From Hirsutella rhossiliensis (taxonomy: Eukaryota; Ascomycota; Sordariomycetes; Hypocreales; Ophiocordycipitaceae), in assembly GCF_020360975.1 (NCBI RefSeq), contig NW_025408668.1:5704001-5768000 (forward strand): a stretch of 64,000 bases of DNA, read 5' to 3'. The notes beneath the pieces were generated by a model. The model worked only from the letters and a program-made list of their open reading frames with translations, had not been told where the DNA came from and did no database searches. The position numbers were made by a program, and so were the translations under genes. Positions 32,345 through 46,097 of this stretch are shown here, piece after piece; position 1 is the first letter of the stretch; every line of letters starts with the position of its first letter.

Positions 32345-32519
32345 TTGCTCCTTTTAAGCTAGGAAATCAACTACTTATACCTTTGAAATTCCTCGTCGAA
32401 ATATTCAATTAAAATTCCTTTCGAAATTCCCCCCGACTTCTTTTACCTTCCTACGCTCTTAAACTCCCGTCTAGACTTCTCGATCCCTACGAACGAAATA
32501 ATACCGAATTTATACAAAA

Positions 32520-33560
32520 TAGGTAGATAGAAAGAATACGAATTTACTAGACTTAAGGGAAATTTAAATTATACCTTATAGACTACGAGGATAGAAGCTA
32601 TCCTTATAAAAGAAAAGCTTATTGCTGCTCTAGAGCAAGCAAATCATATATAGACTACGGAGGCTTTATCTATAATATTCCTTCGAGTCGAAGATAGTCC
32701 CTTAATGTAAATTCGGCATCTAAAAAATGCTAAAGAAGCGTAGGATGAGCTTAAAAAGCTATATAATCCGTCGAACTTTTCGTCGAATTTTCTGCTTATT
32801 AAGCAGCTCTTTAATCTTAGTCCCAATCCTAATATAGAAATTCTAGAAGTTGTTCTTATAGCATGGATTCTTAATTGCCTTAATAAGGAATTTAGAAGCT
32901 ATATTATAAATATTACGCAGAGCCTTAGATAATTCTACGGCGTTTACCCTCGAATCCCTTACAGCTAGTCTTTTAGACGAAGCTAGAAGAATAGAGGATA
33001 TAGACGAATCTTCGGAGAAAGCCTTCTTAATACGAAGGAAGCCTTAGAAATCCCATAGAAATTCTACGGATACTCCTTATTATAAGGAGTATAAAAACCA
33101 GGCATTTTATAGCAAATTGTATAAATTACACCTGAATAAGGCTCCCGCTTATTAGGTATTAAATAAAGGAAAAAGGACGATAGGACTCGAATTTCTAAGA
33201 AGAGAAAATCTTCTTCTTCTTCTTCTAGGAAGAAATCCTCTCTAGTAGCATTTCTACTACTAATAAAGAAGGAAGGCTCGAATTACTGAGCTAGAGTCCG
33301 ATTCGAAGATAGTAATAAGGTCTTAAATATAGCTTCGTAAGAAGAAAATATAGACCTAGATATCGACCTTATAGACCTCTCTAGGCCCTGACCCCTATGT
33401 ATACGTCTAAGGATTTAGAGGTAATTTTAACTCTATAATTACCCCTACAGCAGAAGCTAATAAAGACTCTCTTTAGGACCTCTAAAAGCCTCGATTCCTA
33501 GAATAAAGGAATTAGTCTTAAAGGCAAGAGAAGGAGGATTTCTAGTTATAAGAATAAAAG
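32520..33560 (+). pseudogene. Copia-B2 gag
   Basis: Nucleocapsid-type polyprotein with frame breaks and RIP stops. Recognisable is the region before the zinc knuckle (S-H-R-N-S-T-D-T-P-Y-Y-K-E-Y near 33055-33100), where the expected C-x2-C-x4-H-x4-C has lost cysteines. A Lys/Arg/Ser-rich stretch follows near 33175-33260. It continues without an intergenic gap into the protease, as usual for Copia single-ORF polyproteins. Confidence 0.65.
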
Positions 33561-34640
33561 GATCTTTGATTTTATATATGATACCGGAGCTACTAGGCAT
33601 ATAGTATCTAATAAGAATTTCCTTATTAACTATAAAGAAATTAAGTCTAAAGTTTGCTAGGGAAAAGCTTCCTTTATATTAGTAAAAGGAAAGGGGGACT
33701 TAGTATTTAAGTTCCTGTATAGTAGAAAAAGGTATATCCTTCGAGACTGCTTTTATATACCCGAATTAGGGTAAATATACTATCCTAATCTTATTTTAAT
33801 AATACCTATGCCTTAATAGGAGGAAATAAAGTCCTTTATTAGATAATAAGGCTAAGGTCCTTACTAAAGGATTTCTTAGAAATAAATTATATTATATTCC
33901 TATAGAACCTTTATTAGAAAGCTAATCGATCCTTATTACGTCTTTAAAAGCAAAGGATATAGATTTTTATACTTAGCACTTACGCTTAGGGCATATAAAT
34001 AGTAGGGCTATTTTAGAAATATTAAAAAGATATAATAAGGATATAAAAATGCCTCTAAAAGAGGAAAATAAAATAAGGCAGTGCGAAATATATATTAGAG
34101 CTAAAGCAACGAATAGGGTTAATAAATTAACCTCGTATAAGTCTTATTCCTATTTAGAAAAAATAGTATTAGATATTTAGGGGCCAATTAAAGTGCCTAC
34201 TTATAATAAATATCACTATTATATTTCTTTCCTAGACGTAGGAACCCGATATCTAGAAATATACCTTCTTCGAAGAAAAGGGGAAGCTTTAGATAGGTTC
34301 CTAGAATTTAAAAATAGGGTAGAAAATAACCCTAAAAATACTAGGATTAGAGAAGCATTTTCTAATAATGCTAAAGAATTTATATATAAAATAAAGCTCT
34401 ACTACGAAAAGGAAGGAATTACCTTTAATTCTAGTCCTCCTAGGACGCCTAAATCTAACGGTAGAATAGAAAGAATAAATCGTACTATATTAGAAAAAGT
34501 ACGAGCTCTTTTATTAACTGCTAGGCTTCCTAAATATCTATAGGGAGAAGCTGTTTTAACAGCTACCTATTTATATAATAGATCACCGTATTCTGCGATA
34601 GGATTTAAAAGTCCTATAGAAAAGAGGGATAATATAATAC
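33561..34640 (+). pseudogene. Copia-B2 protease and integrase
   Basis: The protease active site D-T-G-A (Asp codon 33580-33582) lies in Y-D-T-G-A-T-R-H-I-V-S-N. Integrase: H-L-R-L-G-H-I-N-S-R (about 33968) starts the HHCC module, whose cysteines (C-E-I-Y near 34083) are partly lost. The catalytic core has L-D-I then stop near 34170 (TAG replacing TGG or CAG), F-S-N-N-A-K-E-F (second acidic site, D changed to N by G-to-A, about 34357) and S-N-G-R-I-E-R-I-N-R with the glutamate near 34464. A 116-codon piece, 34193-34543, is still open. Confidence 0.88.
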
Positions 34641-35099
34641 TACCCTTCGAGACCTTAAATAAAATTAAGACCTTCGGAAGCCTTATATATTATAAGAATA
34701 AAGACCCTAAAGATAAGCTAGATAATAGAGCTTTTAAGGAATAATAGTAGGCTATTTAGAAAATGCATATAAAATCTAGGATTTTTCTAAGAGAAAGATT
34801 ACTATCTCTAGAGATATTACTATACTAGAAAATAAATTTATAAAAAATCTAGAAATCTCTAGTAGTAATAATACCTTTAATTTTAATTTATTCCGAATAA
34901 AGATAAGCTAGAAAGCTATATCCCTATAGAGGAAGCTACTAGAGAACCTAGAGATAAAAGTCCTCCCTATGAAGAAGAGTCTCTAAATAACGATCCTATT
35001 CCTACTACTAGTAAAATAGTAGTAGAATTACCTAAGAAGCCGGAAGGGTTTGATTCTAACTATATCGAATACCCTAACGTTAATTTATTTCTAAACTGC

Positions 35100-36627
35100 G
35101 ATTTTATAGAGTTAATTCTAGCTAGTATAGAAAATCAGGATCTAAAAATTCTAAAGACCTATAAACAGGCAATACATAGCCCTAAAATGGCATTTTAGAA
35201 AGATGCTATAATTAAGGAGATTATCTAGCTAATTAAATATAAAACTTAGGAATTCTCCTACCTCCCTAGGGATAGGGAGGCTATAGGAGGCCGCTAGGTC
35301 TATACTATTAAGAAGGATAGTTAAAATAATATAATAAAATATAAAGCCCGTTTCGTAATACAGGGATTTAAGTAGATCTATAGCTTAGATTTCCTAGATA
35401 CCTTCTCGACTACGGCTAGACCCGAATCTATTAGAATTCTGCTTATTTTAGCTATTATCTACGAATTCGAAGCGTTATAAATAGATATAATAAATGCATT
35501 CGTATATACCGATATAGATAGCGAAGTATATATCGATCTTCCTATAGGCTACGAAGAATACGCTCTTAAAGAATATTATTTAAAACATAGATTAGCTTAT
35601 AGAGCTAAAGGAATTAAATTAACTAAATTCCTAGACCTATATAAAACCGGTTAAATTAAAGCAAAGCTAAAGAAAGCATTATATAGCCTAAAACAAAGTC
35701 CTAAGCTCTAGTATAATCATTTAAAAATTATACTAAATAATCTCGGATTTCTTCCTCTTTAATAGATAAAGGAGTATTTATAAATAAGGACTATAGTATA
35801 GCCTTAGCAATTTACGTCGACGACTTTCTTATAGTAGGGCCCTAAATCTATAATAGAAGAAAGATTATTTAAAGAATTATCTAAATTCCTAGATTTTACT
35901 ATCTTAGGAGATATAAAAGACTTCTTAGGTCTAAATATTATAATAAACCGAGAAAATAAAGAGCTATATATATCCTAAGAAAATTATACCTTAAATAAAT
36001 TAAGGAATTTAATAAAGAAGGTTTAGGAACTTGAATTTACCTGCTATAGTAGGCTTTAAGCTTATAAAAGCAAAGGAATTACCTTCTAAGGAAGATATAT
36101 TGCAATTTTAGAAAGAAATAGGATCTCTATTATACTTAGCCTTATTTACTAAGCTAGATATCTTATATTCTTTAATTTTGCGTCGGATTTAACGGACGGA
36201 AAATCCTTTCCGGTTACTGTTTTATATATATAATAATATAATAAGCTAGGCTTGCTCTAAGTAGAAAGCCGTTGCCCTTTCTACCTACGAAGCAGAGTAT
36301 ATTAGCCTTAGGGAGGTAAATAAAGAAGCTATTTATTTAAATATGCTTTTTAAAAATATTACTAAGGATCTATCTATTAAGATTCTTAATACTATACCTC
36401 CTATTTTAACGGATAATACTGCTGCTATTAAATTAGCAGAAAATCCGGAATTTTATAAAAGGTCTAAGTATATAAGATTAGCCTATTACTATACTAGAAC
36501 TAGTATAAGAGAAGGGGAAATTAGAGTTTTTTATATTAAATTAGAAGATAATATAGCTGATATTTTTACGAAGGAATTAAGACCTAAATTACTCTATAAA
36601 TTTAGAGACGGTCTATCCTTAATATAA
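35100..36627 (+). pseudogene. Copia-B2 reverse transcriptase and RNase H
   Basis: Copia reverse transcriptase: K-A-R-F-V-I-Q-G-F-K, then I-D-I-I-N-A-F-V-Y, K-A-L-Y-S-L-K-Q-S-P and the catalytic Y-V-D-D (35813-35824). RNase H: S-T-Y-E-A-E-Y-I-S-L, T-D-N-T-A-A-I-K-L-A-E-N-P and S-K-Y-I-R-L-A-Y-Y-Y-T-R, ending at TAA 36625-36627. Relative to Copia-B1, about 158 bases are missing at 36181 (B1 45117-45274), removing the start of RNase H. A 94-codon C-terminal piece (36343-36627) remains open. Confidence 0.9.
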
Positions 36628-37561
36628 GTTCCTAAGCAATTAAAAGGGGTTTTTAGATATTTATGCTTTCTATATCTTTCCCCTACTAGGTTTTTCCTTT
36701 TAGGTTTCCTAGAGAAATATTTACTAGGTTTTTATCTATTAAGATTTTCCTAGCAATAATAGGTTTTACCTTATATAAGGTTATCCTATAAATAATTATT
36801 ATAACTATAGATTTTTCCTACTATAGGTTTTTCTATTAGTATATACCTAAGGATTTTTTTTCCTAAGAAAGAATAGGTTTTTATATATCCTATTAAGGTA
36901 TAAGAATGGTTTTCCTATATTAGGTTTTTACCCTATATATATACTACTATAATAAATTAGTAAAGAGTATATAAATCTACTTTTAAGGGAGGCTATAAGG
37001 AACGGTGTTCCTACTATAAATAAAGCAGCTATAATATACTCTCCCGATTATATAAGCTAATACGTAGTATATTAATTATAGACAAAATCTCATCCTATAG
37101 AGCAAGAATCGCTCGTCATTTTGCAGGTCATTATGCATTAAACGGGTTGCCGGTTATCGTACAATCGGGAATCGAAGGAACAGAGCTAGCTTGGAATGCT
37201 AGCTAAGACCTCTCAAGAACACCGGCACGACCAACCTCCTTTAAACACGAATATCAGTGGAACCAAGACACCTCTAGATTTACTCGAGGTATCACGGAAT
37301 TCCCCAGTCTCAGGGCTATACGGCAGCCTAAATATGGTCCCGAAAGGTTCTTCCGTTCAGCTACAATTGTCTATATAAGACAGCATGTCCGCTAGTAGAT
37401 AGATAGAGAATCATTAACTTTAACACCTCTTATACATACCAATATACTACTAATAAATTCCGTTGAAAATCCTACCTTATACTCCTTCTTCCCCTCTATC
37501 ACGTAGTCTTACGTGATTCCTTGATTTCCCAAAATTCCGCTTTTGCTCATATACCTTTAGA
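36628..37561 (+). repeat. Copia-B2 3' untranslated region and 3' LTR
   Basis: Between the pol stop and the LTR are repeated TAGGTTTTT-type units (about 36680-36930) of unknown role, then the purine tract AAGGGAGGC at 36985-36993. The LTR is 36994-37561. Confidence 0.8.
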
Positions 37562-37566
37562 AAAAG

Positions 37567-40500
37567 AAAGGATCTTCTAGGATACGACGTCTAAGCCTAC
37601 GAGGCTAGTCTAGAAGAGTTAGACTATTAGGCTTATCGAGGAGAAATTCGGTTAATTTATTCTTAAATTCCGACCTATCCTTAGGAAGGAACCTTTCGAG
37701 AAGTTAGCTTTCCTTACTTAAAGGAGGGTAGGTTTAAAGGACCCTCTTTTAGCTGCCTAAGGAGACGGTATTCTTTAGTACGCACGACTTAGTTACCTAG
37801 GCCCCCTAGCTTTATATAAGCTAAGCCTATAATAGGGCGTACTAATAAGGGGCCTAAAGACCATCGAATATAAATACTATAGCTAAGGAAAGACTAAGAG
37901 ACGAATTTCTAGACGAACCCCTTTACGGCCGGACTAGCTATATAAGGAAATTTAGGTCGACTAGACCGACGTCTCTAGGGACTAGGAAAGCTTCGATAGG
38001 GTAATGTTTTTTATAGACGCTTTTTTAGGGATAGTTTTCCCTTATTTCGTGCGGACCTACCTAAGTAAGTATAACTAGTTTGCCCTCTAGGACTTCGTTA
38101 ACTAAATAATAAATTCTTACTTTAGCTATAAGGTAAAGAAGATACGGTCTAACGGAGAGCTATTTATAAAGGATATCTTAAATTAGCTTCGAAAAGGGGT
38201 ATTTTACCCCTCCCGTTAGCACTAAATACCTAGGCTTAGAATAGAGGGGCAGAAAGATTAAAGGGTGCTATAATAGAAAGGGCCTATATAATAAGACTTA
38301 CTATAAAGCTTCTATACGACCTTTAGAGGGAAGTTATTAAGACCGCCTATTACCTATAAAACCGGACCCTTAGAGGGACTACTTAAGGAATAGACTAGAA
38401 ATCCCCTTTTAAGCTCTTTATAAAGAAGAGGGCCTCGCTAGCTTACCTTTATGCCTATAGCTATAAGGCATATATAATAACTACCGATATATAGCTAAAA
38501 TAAAAGAAGAAAAGGAAAGCTTAATCTAAGAGCCTTTATTAGTTACCTCGTTAGTTATAATTCTATAAATATCTTCCGGATCTAGATTCCTCTTCTATAG
38601 AAGGTTATTTCGATAAGGGATATAATTTTCGACGAATCTAGCTTCTTCGACGGAAAAAGGGATTAATAGCCCTTCTTACTCTTATAACGTTAGCTAATAT
38701 AAAAGATTTAAATCCCCCCTTCCTAATAGTCTTAAGAAGAGGCCTAAGATAAGGAAATAGAAGAAGAAACCGACGTCGAAGTAGTTAAGGATAACGACGA
38801 CTTCGAAGAAGAGGAAGCTACTAGATTAAATAATCTAGACGAAGAAGGAAACTATAGGAAAGCGGTAGAGCTAAAATACGCCTACCTCCCTACGCCTCCT
38901 CCTATATAAGAAGAAGATCTAGAAGTAGCTTTCTCCGTTAGTCTTCCTATCTCGACCCTTAAGGGGGTAGGAAAGGCACCTCTCTTAAAGGATTACCTAG
39001 CTACCTTTTTATCCCTACTTCGAGAAGCAAAGGAAGGTATAGGGCCCGATATAAAAGAAGACTAACCTCTCCCTTATTTCGATTGTTTTTCTAACTTCTA
39101 TCTAACGCCTATAGAAGACGGTTCCTATAGAGTATTTATAGTAGGCTGGCTCTTTAAGCTATAGTTATTAGTAAGGAAGGTATATAAAAAAGACCTCCTA
39201 GACCTACTAGTAAACTAGAAGCAGCTAGAAAGACACCCTTTTAAAGACTAGTTTTTCTAGGCCTAGAAAGACTACCTAGCCTTATATAAATAGATAGGGT
39301 CTTTCGAAGAGGTCCTTAAAGAAAAAGCAAGAGGAAAATAGGTCCTTAGCTATAAATAGGTCTTTATCTATAAGACTAATAAACATAGCTTCCTTTAAAA
39401 GTATAAAGCCCGGCTAGTTATCTATAGGAACTAGTAGGAAAAAGGGGATCTTCCTACTAAGGTAACTACCTTAGTAGGGATATCTTTTTAGACCCTTATA
39501 GCTATAGTAGTAGAATTCGACCTCGAGCTTAAGTAAATAGATATAGTTAACGCCTTTATTAACTGCCTACTTAAGGAAGAAGAAGTTATCTATATACGCC
39601 TTCTACTAAGCTTCTAATAGCTAGGAAAAGTTCTATAGCTTAGGAAAGCTCTATACGGACTATAAAGATTACCCCTTCTTTAGTAATAGTATTTAATAGG
39701 TTCCCTTAAAGCCCTAGGCTTTAAGAAAGTCCCTTAGGAACTATATATAATATAAAAGGGTAAAATCACGGTCTTCTTCTACGTCGACGATATTATCTAG
39801 GCGTACCTAAAAGAGGAAGAAGCTACTACTAGGGAGGCTATATAAGGCCTATAATAAAGGTATAAGATAACTAGGCTAGGGGAGCTAAAGTAGTTCCTAG
39901 GGATACGAATCCTTAGGAATAGGTCCTAATAGACTATCTAGCTTACCTAGGACGCCTATATCGATAAGGTCGCTTATAAATTCCTCCTTAATTCCCTTAA
40001 TAAGAAACTTCCCTCTATGCCTATATTAAATAAAGAGCTTTTACCTAATCCGTCCTTTTAAGCTATAGAGTAAGAGAAACACTAATATTAATAAAAGGTA
40101 GGCTCCTTGCTTTTTTTAGCTATTTTTACTAAACCGGATATCTCTTTTATAGTCTCCTAGCTAGCTAAGCATAACTAGAATCTTAGCCCTAGGCACTAAG
40201 AAGTAGTAGACTAAGTAATCCTTTATCTCTATTTAACGAGATTATATAGTCTACGCTTAGGAGGGTAGGGAAGGAAATTAGCTGCCGAAATCTTCTTTTA
40301 TTTAAGCGATTCGTCCTTTATAGATAATTCCTTAGATAGAAAGAGCTTATAAGGGTATATTATATCCCTTTTTAGAGGAACTATTACTTAGAGAGCTTTA
40401 AAGTAAGCTACCGTTACTATATTAAGCACGGAGGCAGAGCTACTAGCTCTTTAAAAGCGTTAAAGGAAGCGATTTTCCTTAGCCGGCTACTTATTTCTCT

Positions 40501-41112
40501 ATAACTATAAATTCCGACCCCGTTAGCTATAAAATACAATAATATATAGACTATACGAATTCTTATAGAGGAAAATAGTAAGCTATTAACCTAGCTACGG
40601 TATATTAATATCTATTAGTATTAGTTACGCTAAGAGGTCTAAAGGGGACTTATTTCCGTCTATTAGGTTCTAATAGTATTAATAAAAGCCAACGGTCTTA
40701 TAAAGCCCTTACTAAAGTAGAAGCTAGCTGTCTTTTTATAGTAAATTAGGCTAGAAGACGTTTAAGAAAAGCTATCCTTAGAGGCCCGCCTTAAGAGTCT
40801 ATAAGAGGAGCTAATAGCCCGTACGAGAAGGTAACGTCTATAGCTAAAGAAAAGGAAGAGGTTTTTCCCTTTAGGGGGCGCCCTATTTAATTAGGTTTTT
40901 CCCTTCTAAGAAGGCCCCCCTTTCTTATAGGACTTTCCCCTCTTTCGGCCCCTTTTCCTTAAGTAGGTCTAAAAGAGCCTAGGGACCTAAAAGGGCCCTT
41001 GCTTTCCTTAAGTAAAGGGAGAAGTATAGAGCTAAGAACCTCCTCTATACGCTTACTAGCCTAAAGCCGTATTAGCTATACCCTTAAGGGGCAGGCTATA
41101 GCTAAGGGGGTA
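37567..41112 (+). pseudogene. Copia-A4 integrase, reverse transcriptase and RNase H
   Basis: Continues the frame cut at 31763. Integrase core about 37930-38320. Reverse transcriptase has D-I-V-N-A-F-I-N near 39540, K-A-L-Y-G-L near 39650, and Y-V-D-D intact at 39780-39791. RNase H ends near 40490 and the C-terminal segment runs to about 40830. This is the best copy for reading the Copia-A catalytic motifs. Purine tract AAGGGGG precedes the LTR. Confidence 0.85.
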
Positions 41113-41595
41113 TATCGCGAAGCGTAGCTTAATTTCGTAGTTCTTAGAGACATCCCTTAGTAAGAGGGACTAAGGAAGCTAAAAACACCCGGTATAGAAA
41201 AAGGAAAAAGGAGCTAAAAAGAGGTATAGAAAGGAGGGTAGGGGTATAAGGGGAAGTAGAAGTAGCGATAGCTTCCTATAGAGGTAGCGAAAGATAAGAC
41301 GGATATACCGGCAACGGCTAGAAAGAGGGGAAAAACTAATAAAAAGTTTAGTAGTTAAAAGGATATTAGTAGCTTCTTTAAGTAGGATCTCTTTATTAAT
41401 TAAGATACTAGACGGGTATAAAGAGGGGCGTTAGAGAGAGGAAAGAAGGATAATTAAGGAAATATAATAATTACTCCCTTACCTTTATTACTACTCTTAT
41501 AAGAATTATATCTCTCTGCCCTACTTATCCGACCCCTTACTTTTAATTTTACCTTCGTGCATTTTTATATACTTCTTATATCTCTCTTTATAAGA
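41113..41595 (+). repeat. Copia-A4 3' LTR
   Basis: TATCGCGAAGCG to TTTATAAGA, followed by TAAAA (41596-41600), the duplicated target. Confidence 0.85.
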
Positions 41596-41600
41596 TAAAA

Positions 41601-44600
41601 AGCTATATAATCTATCGAACCTTTCGTCGAATTATCTACTTATTAAGCAGCTCTTTAATCTTAGTCCCTTAGACTTTAATTTAGAGAAATACCTTTATAA
41701 GGTAAAGGAAATTTATAAGGATTTAATATCCTATAATATAAAAATTCCGGAAGTTATTCTTATAGTATAGATTCTTAATTACCTTTATAAGGAATTTAGA
41801 AGCTAAAGTATAAATATTACGTAGAGCCTTAAGTATAATTCTATAGCGTTTACCCTTAAATCCCTAATAGCTAGTCTTTTAGACGAAGCTAGAAGAATAA
41901 AGGATATAGATAAATCTTTAGAGAAAGCCTTCTTAATATAAAGGAAGCCTTAGAAATCCTATAGAAATTCTATAGATACTCCTTATTATAAGGAATGTAA
42001 AAAACTAAGGCATTTTATAGTAAATTACTATAAATTACACCTAAATAAGGCTCCTACTTATTAGGTTTTAAATAAAGGAAAAAAGGATAATAGGACTTAA
42101 ATTTCTAAGAAGAGAAAATCTTCTTCTTCTCCTCCTTCTTCTTTTAAGAAGAAATCCCCTTTTAGTAGTATTTCTACTACTAATAAAAGAAGGAAGGCTC
42201 GAATTATAAAGCTAGAGTCCGATTTAGACGATAGTAATAAGGTCTTAAATATAGCTTTATAAGAAAATATAGACCTAGACATTAACCTTATAAACCTTTT
42301 TAGGGCTCCGACCCCTATATAAACGTCTAAGGATTTAAAGGTAATTTTAACCTCTATAAATACCCCTATAGTAAAATTTAATAAAGACTTTCTTTTAGGA
42401 CCTTTAAAAGCCTCGATTCCTAGAATAAAGGAAGTAGTTTTAAAGGTAAGAGAAGGAGGATTTCCTAGTTATAAGAATAAAAGGATCTTTAATTTTATTT
42501 ATAATACCGGAGCTACTAGGTATATAGTATTAAATAAGAATTTCCTTATTAACTATAAAGAAATTAAGTCTAAAGTTTACTAGGGAAAAGCTTCCTTTAT
42601 ATTAGTAAAAGGAAAGGTAGACTTAGTATTTAAGTTCCTATATTATTATAAAAGGTATATCCTTTAAGACTACTTTTATATACCTAAATTAAGGGTAAAT
42701 ATACTATCCTAATCTTATTTTAATAATACCTATGCCTTAATAAGAGGAAATAAAGTCCTTTTATTAGATAATAAGGCTAAGGTCCTTACTAAAGGATTTC
42801 TTAGAAATAAATTATATTATATTCTTATAGAACCTTTATTAAAAAGCCTATTAATCCTTATTATATCTTTAAAGGCAAAGGATATAGATTTTTATACTTA
42901 GTACTTACGCTTAAGGCATATAAATAGTAGGGCTATTTTAGAAATATTAAAAAGATATAATAAGGATATAAAATTGCCTCTAAAAGAGGAAAATAAAATA
43001 AGATAATACGAAATATATATTAGAGCTAAAGTAATAAATAAGGTTAATAAACAACCTTCGTATAAGTCTTATATATATTTAGAAAGAAATAGTATTAGAT
43101 ATTTAAGGGCTAATTAAAGTGCTTACTTATAATAAATATTACTATTATATTTCTTTCCTAGATATAGGAACCTAATATCTAGAAATATACCTTCTTCGAA
43201 AAAAGGGGGAAGCTTTAGATAGGTTCCTAGAATTTAAAAATAGGGTAGAAAATAACCCTAAAAATACTAGGATTAGAGAAGCATTTTCTAATAATACTAA
43301 AGAAATTTTATATAAAATAAAGCTCTATTATAAAAAAGAAGGAATTACCTTTAATTCTAGTCCTCTTAGGACGCCGGAATCTAATAGTAGAATAAAAAGA
43401 ATAAATCGTACTATATTAGAAAAGTACGAGCTCTTTTATTTACTACTAGGCTTCCTAAATATCTATAGGGAGAAGCTGTTTTAATAGCTACCTACTTATA
43501 TAATAGATTACTATATTCTACGATAGGATTTAAATATCTTATAGAAAAGAGGGATAATATAATACTACCCTTCGAGACCTTAAATAGAATTAAAACCTTT
43601 AGAAGCCTTATATATTATAAGAATAAAGACCCTAAAAATAAGCTAGATAATAGAGCTTTTAAGGGAATAATAGTAGGCTATTTAAAAAATGTATATAAAA
43701 TCTAGGAATTTACTAAGAGAAAGATTACTATTTCTAAAGATATTACGATACTAGAAAATAAATTTATAAAAAATCCAGAAATTTCTAGTAGTAATAATAC
43801 CTTTGATTTTAATTTTATTCTAAATAAAGATAAGCTAGAAAGCTATATCCCTATAGAGGAATCTACTAGAGAACCTAGAGATAAAAGTCCCTTACCCTCT
43901 ATAAAAAAAGAGTCTTTAAATAACGATCCTATTCCTACTACTAGTATAATAGTAGTAGAATTACCTAAGAAGCTAGAAGGGTTCGATTCTAACTATATCG
44001 AATACCCTAACGTTAATTTATTTCTAAACTACGATTTTTTAGAGTTAATTCTAGCTAGTATAGAAAATTAGGATCTAAAAACTCTAAAGACCTATAAATA
44101 GGCAATAAATAGCCCTAAAGTAGTATTTTAAAAAGAAGCTATAATTAAGGAAATTATCTAGCTAATTAAATATAAATCTTAGGAATTTTCCTACCTCCTT
44201 AAGGATAGGGAGGCTATAAGAGGTCGCTAGGTCTATATTATTAAGAAGGATAGTTAAAATAATGTAATAAAATATAAAGCCCGTTTCGTAATATAGGGAT
44301 TTAAGTAGATCTATAGCTTAGATTTCCTAGATACCTTCTCGACTATAGCTAGACCTAAACCTATTAGAATTCTACTTATTTTAGCTATTATCTATAAATT
44401 TAAAGCTTTATAAATAGATATAATAAATGCCTTTATATATACTAATATAGATAGTAAAGTATATATCGATCTTCTTATAGGCTACGAAGAATACGCTCTT
44501 AAAGAATATTATTTAAAATATAGATTAGCTTATAAAGCTAAAGGAATTAAATTAACTAAATTCCTAGACCTATATAAAACCGGTTAAATTAAGGTAAAGC

Positions 44601-46097
44601 TAAAGAAAGTATAATATAGCCTAAAATAAAGTCCTAAGCTCTAGTATAATTATTTAATAATTATACTAAATAAACTCGGATTTCTTCCTCTTTTAATAGA
44701 TAAAGGAGTATTTATAAATAAGGACTATAGTATAGCCTTAGTAATTTACGTCGACGACTTTCTTATAGTAGGGCCCTTTAAATCTATAATAAAAGAAAGA
44801 TTATTTAAAGAATTATCTAAATTCCTAGATTTTACTATCTTAGGAGATATAAAAGACTTCTTAGGTCTAAATATTATAATAAACCGAGAAAATAAAGAGC
44901 TATATATATCCTAAGAAAATTATACCTTAAATAAATTAAAGGAATTTAATAAAGAAGGTTTAGGAACTTTAAATTTACCCGCTATAGTAGGCTTTAAGCT
45001 TATAAAAGTAAGGGAATTACCTTTTAAGGAAGATATATTATAGTTTTAGAAAGAAATAGGATTTCTATTATACTTAGCCTTATTTACTAGGCTAGATATC
45101 TTATATTCTATAATTTCCTACGCTAGATTCGCGGATAAGCCTAACTAGATATATTTTAAGGCTTTAAATATAATTTAGAAATATTTAAATAAATTCCCTA
45201 GCTTAAAGATTAAATATAATTATAATATCCTCTTTACCTATCTATATATAAAGGGTTTTACTAACTCTAGCTAGGCGTTGGATTTAACGGACGGAAAATC
45301 TTTTTCCGGTTACTATTTTTATATATATAATAATATAATAAGCTAGGCTTACTTTAAGTAGAAAGCTATTGCCTTTTCTACCTACGAAGTAAAGTATATT
45401 AGCCTTAGGGAGGTAAATAAAGAAGCTATTTATTTAGATATACTTTTTAAAAATATTACTAAGGATCTATCTATTAAGATTCTTAATACTATACCTCTTA
45501 TTTTAATAGATAATACTACTACTATTAAATTAGCAGAAAATCCGGAATTTTATAAAAGGTCTAAGTATATAAGATTAGCCTATTACTATACTAAAACTAG
45601 TATAAGAAAAGGGGAAATTAAAGTCTTTTATATTAAATTAAAAGATAATATAGCTAATACTTTTATAAAGGAATTAAGACCTAGATTACTCTATAAATTT
45701 AAAGATAGTCTATCCTTAATATAAGTTCCTAAGCAATTAAAAGGGGTTTTTAGATATTTCCTATACTTTCTATATCTTTCCCTTACTAGGTTTTTCCTTT
45801 TTAAGTTTCCTAGAAAAATATTTACTAGGTTTTTATCTATTAAGATTTTCCTAGTAATAATAGGTTTTACCTTATATAAGGTTATCCTATAAAATTTTTT
45901 TATAACTATAGATTTTTCCTACTATAGGTTTTTCTATTAGTATATACCTAAGGATTTTTTTTTCCTAAGAAAAAATAGGGTTTTATATTTCCTATTAAAG
46001 TATAAAAATAGTTTTCCTAAATTAGGTTTTTACCCTATATATATACTACTATAAATAAATTAGTAAAGAGTATATAAATCTACTCTTTAAGGGAGGC
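41601..46097 (+). pseudogene. Copia-B1 gag-pol, main part
   Basis: Parallel to Copia-B2 but more RIP-mutated. Protease D-T-G has become N-T-G (near 42508). Integrase lies about 42900-43450, with the E-R region altered to K-R. Reverse transcriptase lies about 44150-45000 with Y-V-D-D retained (about 44748-44759). RNase H is complete in length at about 45110-45723, including the 158-base piece missing in Copia-B2. Ends with the same TAGGTTTTT-type repeats and purine tract AAGGGAGGC (46089-46097). Confidence 0.87.

Larger units (their letters stand above)
31764..37561 (+). mobile_element. Copia-B2, youngest copy in the nest
   Basis: 5798 bases, LTRs 31764-32329 and 36994-37561, target duplication AAAAG (31759-31763, 37562-37566). 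The two LTRs differ by roughly fifteen sites, almost all C/T, so RIP has only started to separate them. It is the innermost element of a four-level nest and the least mutated Copia in the window. Confidence 0.92.
29501..41595 (+). mobile_element. Copia-A4, split by Copia-B2
   Basis: LTRs 29501-29984 and 41113-41595, target TAAAA. Internal parts 29985-31763 and 37567-41112 flank the Copia-B2 insertion (target AAAAG). It is moderately RIP-mutated, less than A3 or A5. Confidence 0.88.

Noticed and set aside
42097..42282. 61-codon minus-strand frame in Copia-B1
   Set aside because: Antisense of the Lys/Glu-rich gag linker; no independent evidence.
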